Positions 36,888 through 45,513 of a DNA stretch of 64,000 nt are shown here, piece by piece. Each line of letters starts with the position of its first letter. The first letter of the stretch is position 1. Made by a program: the position numbers and the translations under genes. The DNA is taken from positions 5,152,001 to 5,216,000 of the forward strand of contig NZ_CP018870.1 in NCBI RefSeq assembly GCF_001941845.1. Reading direction: 5' to 3'. The notes under the pieces were generated by a model. The model had not been told where the DNA came from. It made no database searches and was given only the letters and a program-made list of their open reading frames with translations. Source of the DNA: Streptomyces sp. TN58 (GTDB taxonomy: Bacteria > Actinomycetota > Actinomycetes > Streptomycetales > Streptomycetaceae).

Positions 36888-37937
36888 ATGACCGCCAAGC
36901 CCGTGCACCACGGATTCCGGATGCCCGCCGAGTGGACGCCCCACGAGCGCACCTGGATGGCCTGGCCCAGCCCGAACCCGACCTTCACCACCGAGCAGGA
37001 GCTCACCGAGGCCCGCGAGGCGTGGGGCGCCGTCGCCCGCGCGGTCCGCGCGTACGAGCCCGTGACCCTCGTCGTCTCCCCGGGCGACGCCGGCACTGCC
37101 CGGGCGATCGCCGGCGCCGGCGCCGGCCACCCGCTCGACATCGTCGAGCGCGAGCTCGACGACGCCTGGATGCGCGACATCGGCCCCACCTTCGTCACCG
37201 ACGACCGGGGCGGGCTCGCCGCGGTCGACTGGACCTTCAACGGGTGGGGCGCCCAGGAGTGGGCCCGCTGGGACCACGACTCGAAGATCGCCCAGGAGGT
37301 CTCGGACGTGCTCGGCACCCGCACGTTCAGCACCCCGCTGGTCAACGAGGGCGGCGCGATCCACGTCGACGGCGAGGGCACCGTACTGCTCACCGACACC
37401 GTCCAGCTGGGCAAGGGCCGCAACCCCGACTGGACCCGCGAACAGGTCGAGGCCGAGATCCACGCCCACCTCGGCACCACCAAGGCGATCTGGCTGCCGT
37501 ACGGCCTGGCCGGCGACTACGGCACCTACGGCACCCAGGGCCACGTCGACATCGTCGCGGCCTTCGCCCGCCCGGGTGTGGTCATGGTGCACACCCAGCC
37601 CGACCCGTCCCACCCGGACCACGAGCGCTGCAAGACCATCGCGGCGATCCTCCGCGCGTCCACCGACGCCCGGGGCCGGCAGCTGGAGGTCGTGGAGATC
37701 CCGGCGCCGACCGTGCTGGAGGAGGACGGCGAGTGGGTGGACTACTCGTACATCAACCACTACCTGTGCAACGGCGGCGTCGTGCTGTGCTCCTTCGACG
37801 ACCCGCGCGACGAGGAGGCCGCCGAGATCTTCCGCGGCCTGTTCCCCGATCGGACCGTGACACTCGTTGACGCACGTACGATTTTCGCCGGGGGTGGCGG
37901 CATCCACTGCATCACCCAGCAGCAGCCGAAGGCCTGA
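36888..37937 (+). CDS. aguA: Agmatine deiminase family protein
   Basis: 349 residues, ATG at 36888. It is a guanidine-modifying pentein enzyme. The family hydrolyses agmatine to N-carbamoylputrescine and ammonia. FRMPAEWTPHERTWMAWPSP is the N-terminal signature. LDDAWMRDIGPTFVTDDRGG carries substrate-binding Asp residues. The catalytic His lies in YGTQGHVDIVAAF, and the nucleophile Cys in GGGGIHCITQQQP near the C terminus. It follows ureC by 45 bases and precedes the TetR gene by 28, so it should be in the same operon. This links the urease-like protein to guanidino or ureido compounds. Confidence 0.9.
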   Translation: MTAKPVHHGFRMPAEWTPHERTWMAWPSPNPTFTTEQELTEAREAWGAVARAVRAYEPVTLVVSPGDAGTARAIAGAGAGHPLDIVERELDDAWMRDIGPTFVTDDRGGLAAVDWTFNGWGAQEWARWDHDSKIAQEVSDVLGTRTFSTPLVNEGGAIHVDGEGTVLLTDTVQLGKGRNPDWTREQVEAEIHAHLGTTKAIWLPYGLAGDYGTYGTQGHVDIVAAFARPGVVMVHTQPDPSHPDHERCKTIAAILRASTDARGRQLEVVEIPAPTVLEEDGEWVDYSYINHYLCNGGVVLCSFDDPRDEEAAEIFRGLFPDRTVTLVDARTIFAGGGGIHCITQQQPKA

Positions 37938-37965
37938 CCTACGGCGAACCACGAAGGAGCGGCTC

Positions 37966-38637
37966 ATGGCGGCGGCGGGCGGAGTACCGGTACGGGCGGC
38001 GCGCAAGAACGCGCCCCCGCGCGAGGACGTACTCGTCGCCGCCATGGCCACGATCGCCGAGCGCGGGCTGGACGGCCTGACCATGGCCGGCCTGGGCCGC
38101 GAGGTCGGCATGAGCAGCGGCCACCTCCTCTACTACTTCCGCAGCAAGGACGAGCTCCTGCTGCAGACCCTGGAGTGGAGCGAGGCCGAGCTGGGCAGCG
38201 CACGGCGGGCCCTGCTCGCCCGCCGCGGCCCGGTGGCCGAGCGCCTGCGGGCGTACGTCGACCTGTACGTGCCCACGCAACCCCGCGACCCGCACTGGAC
38301 GCTGTGGCTGGAGGTGTGGAACCGCTCCCAGAACGCCGGCCCCTCGGAACGCGACCGGCAGGCGGCCATCGAGGGCGCCTGGCACCGCGACCTGGTGGCC
38401 CTGCTCGCCGAGGGCATCTCACGGGGGGAGTTCCGGCCGGTGGACGCCGACCGTGTGGCGACCCGCATCCGGGCCCTCCTCGACGGCTTCAGCATCCAGC
38501 TGGCGGTGGGCCTGCCGACCCTCGACCGGACCGCCATCCTGGCCCACGTGCGGGAGTTCCTCACCGACACCCTCGGCCCCGACGGCGCCCGCGGCACGGC
38601 CGCCACCGCGGACGGACCAGCCCTGCCCGCATCGTGA
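37966..38637 (+). CDS. TetR family regulator (BetI-like)
   Basis: 223 residues from ATG at 37966, with GAAGGAG upstream. The N-terminal HTH is LTMAGLGREVGMSSGHLLYY followed by FRSKDELLLQTL (about 45-76). The ligand domain has WTLWLEVWNRSQNAGPSERD and ends with a disordered Ala-rich tail. Last gene of the probable permease/urease/deiminase unit, it is the natural candidate to bind the palindromes at 34253 and 34319. Confidence 0.85.
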   Translation: MAAAGGVPVRAARKNAPPREDVLVAAMATIAERGLDGLTMAGLGREVGMSSGHLLYYFRSKDELLLQTLEWSEAELGSARRALLARRGPVAERLRAYVDLYVPTQPRDPHWTLWLEVWNRSQNAGPSERDRQAAIEGAWHRDLVALLAEGISRGEFRPVDADRVATRIRALLDGFSIQLAVGLPTLDRTAILAHVREFLTDTLGPDGARGTAATADGPALPAS

Positions 38638-38680
38638 GATGGCTGTCCATCGGCAGTGAGCGGTGTGGCACACTGCCAGC

Positions 38681-38737
38681 GTGCCTGCTCAGCTCATGAT
38701 TATCGCCAGCAGCGCGCCGGTCCCCAGTGGCCGCTGA
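38681..38737 (+). CDS. cimA leader peptide (probable Ile-responsive attenuator)
   Basis: An 18-residue ORF from GTG at 38681, VPAQLMIIASSAPVPSGR, or 13 residues from ATG at 38696. Consecutive Ile codons (ATT ATC) and a Val codon are present. CACACT at 38669-38674 could be the -10 of a leaderless transcript starting at the GTG. A T-tract terminator follows 54 bases after its stop, then cimA after a further 116 bases. The layout copies the ilvB leader. CimA acts in isoleucine synthesis, so Ile codons make sense. Confidence 0.6.
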   Translation: MPAQLMIIASSAPVPSGR

Positions 38738-38790
38738 GCCGTGGAAGAACTCCGCGGACGCGGCCACCGTGCCTCGGACCCGCGTGCAGA

Positions 38791-38817
38791 CCTCTCGCTA
38801 CCCGCGAGAGGTTTTTT
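38791..38817 (+). terminator. cimA attenuator terminator
   Basis: CCTCTCG (38791-38797) pairs with CGAGAGG (38805-38811) and is followed by six T residues. Together with the ilvB attenuator it is one of only two such T-tract terminators seen upstream of a gene start in this window. Confidence 0.8.
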
Positions 38818-38933
38818 CGTTTCCCGGCCCATCCCTGCCGGGGACGCACTGCGCGCGATGATGGGGGCAGTGACGGCGGCCTTCCCCATCGGCAGGTTTC
38901 CGGAACCACTCATCCGACAGGAGTCAGATCAGC

Positions 38934-40553
38934 ATGACGACGACACCAGAGGCGACAGCAGCGGTCCTCGACGACAGCTTCCACGTCTTCGACACCACCC
39001 TGCGCGACGGCGCCCAGCGTGAGGGCATCAACCTCACGGTCGCCGACAAGCTGACGATCGCCCGTCATCTGGACGACTTCGGAGTGGGCTTCATCGAGGG
39101 CGGCTGGCCCGGCGCCAACCCCCGCGACACCGAGTTCTTCGCCCGCGCCCGCGCGGAGATCGACTTCAAGAACGCCCAGCTGGTCGCCTTCGGTGCCACC
39201 CGCCGGGCCGGCGGCTCAGCCGATCAGGACCCGCAGGTACGGGCCCTGCTGGAGTCCGGCGCCCCCGTGATCACCCTCGTCGCCAAGTCCCACGACCGCC
39301 ACGTCGAACTGGCCCTGCGCACCACCCTCGACGAGAACCTGGAGATGGTCCGGGACACCGTCTCCCACCTCGTCGCCCAGGGCCGCCGGGTCTTCGTCGA
39401 CTGCGAGCACTTCTTCGACGGCTACCGCGCCAACGCCGAGTACGCGAAGTCCGTCGTACGCACCGCCCACGAGGCCGGCGCCGACGTCGTCATCCTCTGC
39501 GACACCAACGGCGGCATGCTGCCCGCCCAGGTGTCCGCGACCGTCGCCACCGTCCTCGCCGACACCGGCGCCCGCCTCGGCATCCACGCCCAGGACGACA
39601 CCGGCTGCGCCGTCGCCAACACCCTGGCCGCCGTCGACGCCGGCGCCACGCACGTCCAGTGCACCGCCAACGGCTACGGCGAGCGCGTCGGCAACGCCAA
39701 CCTGTTCCCCGTCGTCGCCGCCCTGGAGATCAAGTACGGGCGCAAGGTGCTCCCCGACGGCGCGCTCGCCGAGATGACCCGGATCTCCCACGCCATCGCC
39801 GAGGTCGTCAACCTCACGCCCTCCACCCACCAGCCGTACGTCGGTGTCTCCGCCTTCGCGCACAAGGCCGGCCTGCACGCCTCGGCGATCAAGGTCGATC
39901 CGGACCTCTACCAGCACATCGACCCCGAGCGGGTCGGCAACACCATGCGCATGCTCGTCTCCGACATGGCCGGCCGCGCCTCCATCGAGCTCAAGGGCAA
40001 GGAGCTCGGCGTCGAGCTCGGCGGGGACCGCGCGCTGATCTCCCGGGTCGTGGAACGGGTCAAGGAGCGCGAACTGCAGGGCTACACCTACGAGGCGGCC
40101 GACGCCTCCTTCGAGCTGCTGCTGCGCGCCGAGGCCGAGGGGCGGGCCCGCAAGTACTTCCGCATCGAGTCCTGGCGGGCCATCGTCGAGGACCGCCCGG
40201 ACGGCACCCACGCCAACGAGGCCACGGTCAAGCTGTGGGCGAAGGGCGAGCGGATCGTCGCCACGGCCGAGGGCAACGGCCCGGTCAACGCGCTGGACCG
40301 GGCGCTGCGGGTGGCGCTGGAGCGGTTCTACCCGCAGCTCGCCAAGTTCGAGCTGGTCGACTACAAGGTCCGCATCCTGGAGGGCACGCACGGCACGGAG
40401 TCCACGACCCGCGTGCTCGTCGCCACGACGGACGGCGTCCGGGAGTGGTCGACGGTGGGTGTGGCCCCGAACGTCATCGCCGCCTCCTGGCAGGCCCTGG
40501 AGGACGCGTTCACCTACGGCCTCCTCCACGCGGGCGTCGAACCGGCGGAGTAG
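38934..40553 (+). CDS. cimA: (R)-citramalate synthase
   Basis: 539 residues, ATG at 38934 with GACAGGAG upstream. It condenses pyruvate and acetyl-CoA to citramalate, a threonine-independent entry to 2-oxobutyrate and isoleucine. The LeuA-like barrel opens with FDTTLRDGAQREGINLTVAD. DDFGVGFIEGGWPGANPRDT is characteristic of CimA rather than LeuA. IHAQDDTGCAVANTLAAVDA and VQCTANGYGERVGNANL hold metal and substrate residues. The C-terminal regulatory domain (ALRVALERFYPQLAKFELVD, KVRILEGTHGTESTTRV) should bind isoleucine. LeuC and LeuD, also in this window, process citramalate in the known pathway. Confidence 0.93.
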   Translation: MTTTPEATAAVLDDSFHVFDTTLRDGAQREGINLTVADKLTIARHLDDFGVGFIEGGWPGANPRDTEFFARARAEIDFKNAQLVAFGATRRAGGSADQDPQVRALLESGAPVITLVAKSHDRHVELALRTTLDENLEMVRDTVSHLVAQGRRVFVDCEHFFDGYRANAEYAKSVVRTAHEAGADVVILCDTNGGMLPAQVSATVATVLADTGARLGIHAQDDTGCAVANTLAAVDAGATHVQCTANGYGERVGNANLFPVVAALEIKYGRKVLPDGALAEMTRISHAIAEVVNLTPSTHQPYVGVSAFAHKAGLHASAIKVDPDLYQHIDPERVGNTMRMLVSDMAGRASIELKGKELGVELGGDRALISRVVERVKERELQGYTYEAADASFELLLRAEAEGRARKYFRIESWRAIVEDRPDGTHANEATVKLWAKGERIVATAEGNGPVNALDRALRVALERFYPQLAKFELVDYKVRILEGTHGTESTTRVLVATTDGVREWSTVGVAPNVIAASWQALEDAFTYGLLHAGVEPAE

Positions 40554-40630
40554 GCAGGCCGCAGCCCCTCAGCCCGAGGCCTTATGTCCGTCTCACACGG
40601 GAAAGTGCCGGTTCGGGTAGCGTCGTGGAT

Positions 40631-41971
40631 ATGAGGACCAGGCTGATATCCACGCGTTGGGGATCGTTGCTGTCCGGTCTGCTGCTGGCCCTGTCCGCGA
40701 CCGCCCTGGCGGCCGCTCCGCAGGCGGCGGCCGACACCGGAGTCGCCGCCGTGGGGGAGGCCCTCAAGGAAGGGCCCGTGTACGTCGACCCCCGGGCCGA
40801 GGCGCAGCTGCCGCAGGCCGAGGCCGACGCGCTCGCCGAGAAGATCAAGGACGCCGGGAAGCCGGTCTTCGTCGCCGTGCTCCCTGCCACGGACGAGTTC
40901 CCGCCGGAGAAGGTGCTCGCCGCCGTCCGGGCGCAGACCGGTATCACCGGGCTGTACGCGATCCGGCTCGGCGACGGCTTCAACGCCGGCGCCGACCGGG
41001 CGGTCATGCCGGCCAACGCCGTACGCAACCTCACCGAGGCGGTCAAGACCGGAGCCCCGGTCGACGCGGGCACCCAGCTCGACAACTTCGTGGAACAGGC
41101 CCTGACCCAGGCCAAGGGCAGCGCCCCCGCCTCCTGGGGAACCACCGGCGCCGACACCGGCGTCCCGGTCGGAGGCCTGATCACCCTCGGCGCGGTGGCC
41201 GCGATCGGCGGCGGCGGTGCGTACGCGCTGGTCCGCCGGAGCCGCAGGAAGAAGGAGGAGGCCAGGCGCGAGGCCGTCGAGCGGCTCGCAGTGGTCGTCG
41301 ACGAGGACATCACGGCCTTCGGCGAGGAGCTGGAGCGTCTGGACTTCCACCCCGGCGAGCCCGGCGCCGACGACGCGATGCGCGCGGACTACGAGCGCGG
41401 GCTCGACTCGTACGAGAAGGCCAAGCAGATCATGGCTTCCGTGCGGTACCCGGAAGAGGTCACCGGGGTGACCCAGGCACTGGAGGACGGCCGGTACGCC
41501 CTGGCCTGTCTGGACGCGCGCCGGCAGGGCCGGCCGGTGCCGGAGCGCCGCGCGCCCTGCTTCTTCGACCCGCGCCACGGGCCGAGCACCGAGGACGCGA
41601 CCTGGGCCCCGGCCGCCGGCGCGGCGCGTACCGTGCCCGTCTGCACGGCGGACGCGGTCCGGCTGCGCGACGGACTCGACCCGGCGGTCCGCACGGTCGA
41701 CACCGAGCGCGGCCCGCGGCCGTACTACGACGCCGGCCCGGCGTACGGTCCCTGGGCCGGCGGCTACTTCGGGGGCGGCATCCTGCCCGGCCTGCTCATG
41801 GGCACGATGCTCGGTTCGATGATGTCCACACCCGCCTACGCCGCGGACTACGGCGGCGGATACGGCGCAGGCTTCGAGGGCGGGGACGTCTCCGGGGCCG
41901 ACTTCAACCCGTCCGACTTCGGCGGCGGGGACTTCGGCGGCGGTGGCGGCTTCGACGGGGGCGGCTTCTAG
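40631..41971 (+). CDS. Secreted/membrane protein with glycine-rich tail (TPM-like)
   Basis: 446 residues from ATG at 40631. An N-terminal signal segment (LISTRWGSLLSGLLLALSAT, cleavage near AAPQAAADT) leads an extracytoplasmic domain (about 36-175) that resembles the TPM/YgcG fold. A transmembrane helix near 180-205 (GGLITLGAVAAIGGGGAYAL) is followed by RRSRRKKEEARREAVERL, a basic cytoplasmic stretch. A helical domain and then a Gly/Tyr/Phe/Asp-rich tail (GGGDFGGGGGFDGGGF) complete it. Function is unknown. It stands alone between cimA and yceI. Confidence 0.72.
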   Translation: MRTRLISTRWGSLLSGLLLALSATALAAAPQAAADTGVAAVGEALKEGPVYVDPRAEAQLPQAEADALAEKIKDAGKPVFVAVLPATDEFPPEKVLAAVRAQTGITGLYAIRLGDGFNAGADRAVMPANAVRNLTEAVKTGAPVDAGTQLDNFVEQALTQAKGSAPASWGTTGADTGVPVGGLITLGAVAAIGGGGAYALVRRSRRKKEEARREAVERLAVVVDEDITAFGEELERLDFHPGEPGADDAMRADYERGLDSYEKAKQIMASVRYPEEVTGVTQALEDGRYALACLDARRQGRPVPERRAPCFFDPRHGPSTEDATWAPAAGAARTVPVCTADAVRLRDGLDPAVRTVDTERGPRPYYDAGPAYGPWAGGYFGGGILPGLLMGTMLGSMMSTPAYAADYGGGYGAGFEGGDVSGADFNPSDFGGGDFGGGGGFDGGGF

Positions 41972-42014
41972 GGTCTGTATCGAGTTGCCCCGTGGAGCAA
42001 CTCGGTACAGACCC
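41971..42014. terminator. Long hairpin after the TPM-like gene
   Basis: 18-base arms (41971-41988 and 41997-42014) with a single T-G mismatch and an 8-base loop start at the last base of the TAG stop. The convergent yceI gene ends at 42064, so it may terminate both. Confidence 0.8.
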
Positions 42015-42063
42015 TAGAGCGGAGCTCTCGGTGCCTGCCGCCCCCGGGTCGCCGTGCGGCCGG

Positions 42064-42675
42064 TCAGGCCTGCTTGATGGCGGAGATGTCGAAGGTCAGC
42101 TTCACCTTGTCGCTGACCACGACGCCGCCGGTCTCCAGGGCCGCGTTCCAGGTCAGGCCCCAGTCCGAGCGCAGGATGTCGGCGCTGCCCTCGAAGCCGA
42201 CGCGCTGGTTGCCGTACGGGTCGGTGGCGGAGCCGTTGAACTCCAGGTCGACGGAGAGCGGCCGCGTGACGTCCTTGATGGTGAGGTCGCCGGTGATCCG
42301 GTAGGTGTCGCCGCCGAGGAACGCCGCCTCGGTGGAGCGGAAGGTCATCAGCGGGAAGGCCTCGGCGTCGAAGAAGTCGGCGCTGCGCAGGTGGGCGTCG
42401 CGGTCGGCGATGCCGGTGTCCACGGAGGCGATCTTCACGTCGATGGACGCGGTGGAGCGGGCCGGGTCGGCGCCGTCCAGGTGCAGGGTGCCCTCGTGGT
42501 CCTCGAAGGCGCCGCGGACGTTGGTGACCATGGCGTGGCGGACGGTGAAGCCGATGCGGCTGTGGGCGGCGTCGATGACGTAGTCGCCCGTGAGGGCGGC
42601 GAGGGCCGGGTCCACGTCCAGGACGGCGACGGCGGCGGCGGTGTTCTCGGCGGTGCGGCGGTTGAAGAGGCCCAT
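42064..42675 (-). CDS. YceI family protein
   Basis: 203 residues from ATG at 42675, with GAGGAG upstream. The YceI lipocalin-like fold is clear: GDYVIDAAHSRIGFTVRHAM, VRGAFEDHEGTLHLD, STASIDVKIASVDTGIADRD, HLRSADFFDAEAFPLMTFRS, ITGDLTIKDVTRPLSVDLEF. Members bind polyisoprenoids or amphiphiles; there is no signal peptide here, so it is cytoplasmic. Divergent from accB; a 12-base perfect palindrome lies 45 bases upstream. Confidence 0.88.
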   Translation of the reverse strand: MGLFNRRTAENTAAAVAVLDVDPALAALTGDYVIDAAHSRIGFTVRHAMVTNVRGAFEDHEGTLHLDGADPARSTASIDVKIASVDTGIADRDAHLRSADFFDAEAFPLMTFRSTEAAFLGGDTYRITGDLTIKDVTRPLSVDLEFNGSATDPYGNQRVGFEGSADILRSDWGLTWNAALETGGVVVSDKVKLTFDISAIKQA

Positions 42676-42720
42676 GACGTGCTCCTCGGTAGGGGGTCCG
42701 GTGTCGGGAAGCCGAAGCTG

Positions 42721-42732
42721 TTGAACGTTCAA
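42721..42732. promoter_or_regulatory. TTGAACGTTCAA palindrome upstream of yceI
   Basis: A perfect 12-base palindrome, followed on the right by GTTCAAATTTCAAC (42767-42780), which repeats the TTCAA half. The sequence is of the type bound by MarR proteins, but no marR gene is adjacent. Confidence 0.5.
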
Positions 42733-42950
42733 CGATTTCGACACCACCGACACTAGGACCATTCTGTTCAAATTTCAACCACCGTTCGCCGTGTCGGCGA
42801 TTTCTGTCAGGGTCCTACAACCACCGATGACCCCATCTGGCGGAGTCCTTACTTCCACCGGTGGTTCTGTGCGGGCCGGACAGCGGAAGACTCCTGAGAC
42901 TGTGCGGAATGAACGGAGGTTTTTCATCACGATCTTCGTAAGGTCGGTAC

Positions 42951-44534
42951 ATGACCGTTGTGGACCAGATCCCGAGCGAGCCGACGGACGCCCGTGGGCG
43001 CGTGGCCGAGCTGCACTCCCTGCGCGAGCAGGCGCGGCGTGGACCGAGTGACCGTGCGACCGAGGCCCAGCACGCGAAGGGCAAGCTGACCGCGCGCGAG
43101 CGCATCGCACTGCTCCTCGACGAGGGTTCCTTCAAGGAGGTCGAGCAGCTGCGCCGCCACCGCGCGACCGGCTTCGGCCTGGAGAGCAAGAAGCCGTACA
43201 CCGACGGTGTCATCACCGGCTGGGGCACGGTCGAGGGCCGCACGGTCTTCGTCTACGCGCACGACTTCCGGATCTTCGGCGGCGCCCTGGGCGAGGCCCA
43301 CGCCACGAAGATCCACAAGATCATGGACATGGCCATCGCGGCAGGTGCCCCGCTGGTCTCCCTCAACGACGGCGCCGGCGCCCGCATCCAGGAGGGCGTC
43401 TCCGCCCTCGCCGGTTACGGCGGCATCTTCCAGCGCAACACCAAGGCCTCGGGCGTCATCCCGCAGATCTCCGTGATGCTCGGCCCGTGCGCCGGCGGAG
43501 CCGCCTACTCCCCGGCCCTCACGGACTTCGTCTTCATGGTCCGCGACACCTCGCAGATGTTCATCACCGGGCCGGACGTGGTCCGCGCGGTGACGGGCGA
43601 GGAGATCACCCAGAACGGCCTCGGCGGCGCCGACGTGCACGCCGAGACCTCCGGCGTCGCGCACTTCGCGTACGACGACGAGGAGACCTGCATCTCCGAG
43701 GTGCGGTACCTCATCTCGATGCTGCCCTCCAACAACCGCGAGAACCCGCCCGTCCACGAGACGAGCGACCCGGCGGACCGCCGCAGCGAGGTCCTCCTGG
43801 ACCTGGTCCCCGCGGACGGCAACCGCCCGTACGACATGCACAAGGTCATCGAGGAGCTCGTCGACGACGGCGACGTCCTGGAGATCCACGAGCGCTGGGC
43901 CCGCAACATCATCTGCGCCCTGGCGCGCATGGACGGACAGGTCGTCGGCATCGTCGCCAACCAGCCCGCCCACCTCGCCGGCGTCCTCGACATCGAGGCC
44001 TCCGAGAAGGCCGCGCGCTTCGTCCAGATGTGCGACGCCTTCAACATCCCGATCATCACGCTGCTGGACGTCCCCGGCTTCCTGCCGGGCGTCGACCAGG
44101 AGCACGGCGGCATCATCCGCCACGGTGCCAAGCTGCTGTACGCGTACTGCAACGCCACCGTCCCGCGGATCTCGCTGATCCTGCGCAAGGCCTACGGCGG
44201 CGCGTACATCGTCATGGACTCGCAGTCCATTGGCGCCGACCTCACCTACGCCTGGCCCACCAACGAGATCGCCGTGATGGGCGCCGAGGGCGCTGCCAAC
44301 GTCATCTTCCGCAAGCAGATCGCGGACGCCGAGGACCCCGAGGCCATGCGCCTGCGCATGGTCAAGGAGTACAAGGCCGAGCTGATGCACCCGTACTACG
44401 CGGCCGAGCGCGGCCTCGTCGACGACGTCATCGACCCCGCCGAGACCCGCGAGGTGCTCGTCAGCGCCCTGGCGATGCTCCGCAACAAGCACGCCGATCT
44501 GCCGTCCCGCAAGCACGGCAACCCGCCGCAGTAA
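42951..44534 (+). CDS. accB: Acyl-CoA carboxylase beta (carboxyltransferase) subunit
   Basis: 527 residues, ATG at 42951. It transfers carboxyl from biotin on the alpha subunit to acetyl-, propionyl- or butyryl-CoA, making extender units for fatty acids and polyketides. The crotonase-like oxyanion loops are SVMLGPCAGGAAYSPALTDF and the region RKAYGGAYIVMDSQSIGADL. The Ile in GGAYIVM is the residue that in S. coelicolor distinguishes broad-specificity AccB (Ile) from PccB (Asp). The epsilon subunit gene follows; the alpha subunit gene is elsewhere. Confidence 0.94.
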   Translation: MTVVDQIPSEPTDARGRVAELHSLREQARRGPSDRATEAQHAKGKLTARERIALLLDEGSFKEVEQLRRHRATGFGLESKKPYTDGVITGWGTVEGRTVFVYAHDFRIFGGALGEAHATKIHKIMDMAIAAGAPLVSLNDGAGARIQEGVSALAGYGGIFQRNTKASGVIPQISVMLGPCAGGAAYSPALTDFVFMVRDTSQMFITGPDVVRAVTGEEITQNGLGGADVHAETSGVAHFAYDDEETCISEVRYLISMLPSNNRENPPVHETSDPADRRSEVLLDLVPADGNRPYDMHKVIEELVDDGDVLEIHERWARNIICALARMDGQVVGIVANQPAHLAGVLDIEASEKAARFVQMCDAFNIPIITLLDVPGFLPGVDQEHGGIIRHGAKLLYAYCNATVPRISLILRKAYGGAYIVMDSQSIGADLTYAWPTNEIAVMGAEGAANVIFRKQIADAEDPEAMRLRMVKEYKAELMHPYYAAERGLVDDVIDPAETREVLVSALAMLRNKHADLPSRKHGNPPQ

Positions 44535-44557
44535 CCGCGAAGGAGATCTGCCACCCC

Positions 44558-44758
44558 ATGACCAACGCCTCTGACACCCTGCTCCGCGTCGAGAAGGGCA
44601 CCGCAGCACCCGAGGAGCTGGCCGCGATCACCGCGATCCTGCTCGCCCGCGCCGCCGCCACCCCCGAGCAGCCGGCGGCCCGCCTGCCGCGCCAGGCCGG
44701 CTGGCGCCGCCTGGAGCGCACCCCGGGCTTCCGCGCCCCGCACAGCTGGCAGGGCTGA
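44558..44758 (+). CDS. accE: Acyl-CoA carboxylase epsilon subunit
   Basis: 66 residues, ATG at 44558 with AAGGAGAT upstream, 23 bases after accB. The pattern LRVEKGTAAPEELAAITAIL at the N terminus and WRRLERTPGFRAPHSWQG at the C terminus is that of the small epsilon subunit, which stimulates the alpha-beta complex in streptomycetes. The length equals that of known AccE proteins. Confidence 0.93.
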   Translation: MTNASDTLLRVEKGTAAPEELAAITAILLARAAATPEQPAARLPRQAGWRRLERTPGFRAPHSWQG

Positions 44759-44782
44759 GCCCCGAGCTCACGTACGACCCGA

Positions 44783-44813
44783 AGGCCCCGCACCCGACCA
44801 GGGTGCGGGGCCT
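44783..44813. terminator. accBE terminator
   Basis: Perfect 13-base arms (44783-44795, 44801-44813) and a GACCA loop, 24 bases after the accE stop. Confidence 0.8.
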
Positions 44814-44873
44814 CGCGCGTACCGTCCCACGTACCGGCGCCGGCGGCGTCCGGCACCGCCCCGCACAAGGCGA

Positions 44874-44902
44874 AGGCCCCCGCGTCCTGGACACAGGGGC
44901 CT
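44874..44902 (-). terminator. Terminator of the first conservon
   Basis: AGGCCCC (44874-44880) pairs with GGGGCCT (44896-44902). It lies 27 bases beyond the cvnD stop on the minus strand. Confidence 0.55.
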
Positions 44903-44928
44903 GTCTGTTGCGGCTGCGGCGCCGGTTC

Positions 44929-45513
44929 CTACCGCAGGCGCGCCATGAGGGCGTGCTCGACGAGCGTGATGAGCGCGCTCTTGGCGTCCGCGCGGTGGCG
45001 GGCGTCCGTGGTGATGATGGGAGCGTCCGGGCCGATCTGCAGGGCCTCGCGGACCTCCTCCGGCGTGTACGGCTGGTGCCCGTCGAAGCCGTTGAGGGCG
45101 ATGACGAACGGCAGGCCGCTGTTCTCGAAGTAGTCGACGGCGGGGAAGCAGTCGGCGAGGCGGCGGGTGTCGACGAGCACGACGGCACCGATGGCGCCGC
45201 GGACGAGGTCGTCCCACATGAACCAGAAGCGGTCCTGGCCCGGCGTACCGAACAGGTACAGGATCAGGTCCTGGTCGAGGGTGATGCGGCCGAAGTCCAT
45301 GGCGACCGTGGTGGTCGTCTTGTCACCGGTGTGGGTGAGGTCGTCGATGCCCGCGCTCGCGGACGTCATGACGGCTTCGGTGCGCAGCGGGTTGATCTCG
45401 GACACGGCTCCGACGAACGTGGTCTTGCCCACGCCGAAGCCGCCCGCCACCACGATCTTCGCGGAGGTGGTGGAGCGGGGAGCCGCTCCGCCGTTAGAGC
45501 TTGCGAAGTCCAC
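44929..45513 (-). CDS. cvnD: Conservon GTP-binding protein CvnD (copy 1)
   Basis: 194 residues. A small Ras/Rap-like GTPase: Walker A G24-GFGVGKT31, then switch region TTVAMDFGRITLDQDLILYL and FGTPGQDRFWFMW (DxxG equivalent with an altered Asp), and the base-recognition ALNGFDGHQ where NKxD is replaced by NGFD. It works with CvnA, B and C as a membrane-associated signalling set. Overlaps the cvnC stop by 20 bases. After residue 14 only five residues differ from the copy at 50035. I recall S. coelicolor numbering making this cluster cvn2. Confidence 0.9.
   Translation of the reverse strand: MDFASSNGGAAPRSTTSAKIVVAGGFGVGKTTFVGAVSEINPLRTEAVMTSASAGIDDLTHTGDKTTTTVAMDFGRITLDQDLILYLFGTPGQDRFWFMWDDLVRGAIGAVVLVDTRRLADCFPAVDYFENSGLPFVIALNGFDGHQPYTPEEVREALQIGPDAPIITTDARHRADAKSALITLVEHALMARLR

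Noticed and set aside
36843..38933. Search for ureD, E, F or G after ureC
   Set aside because: The only genes there are agmatine deiminase and TetR; no maturation factor motif (for example a UreG P-loop) is present in any frame.
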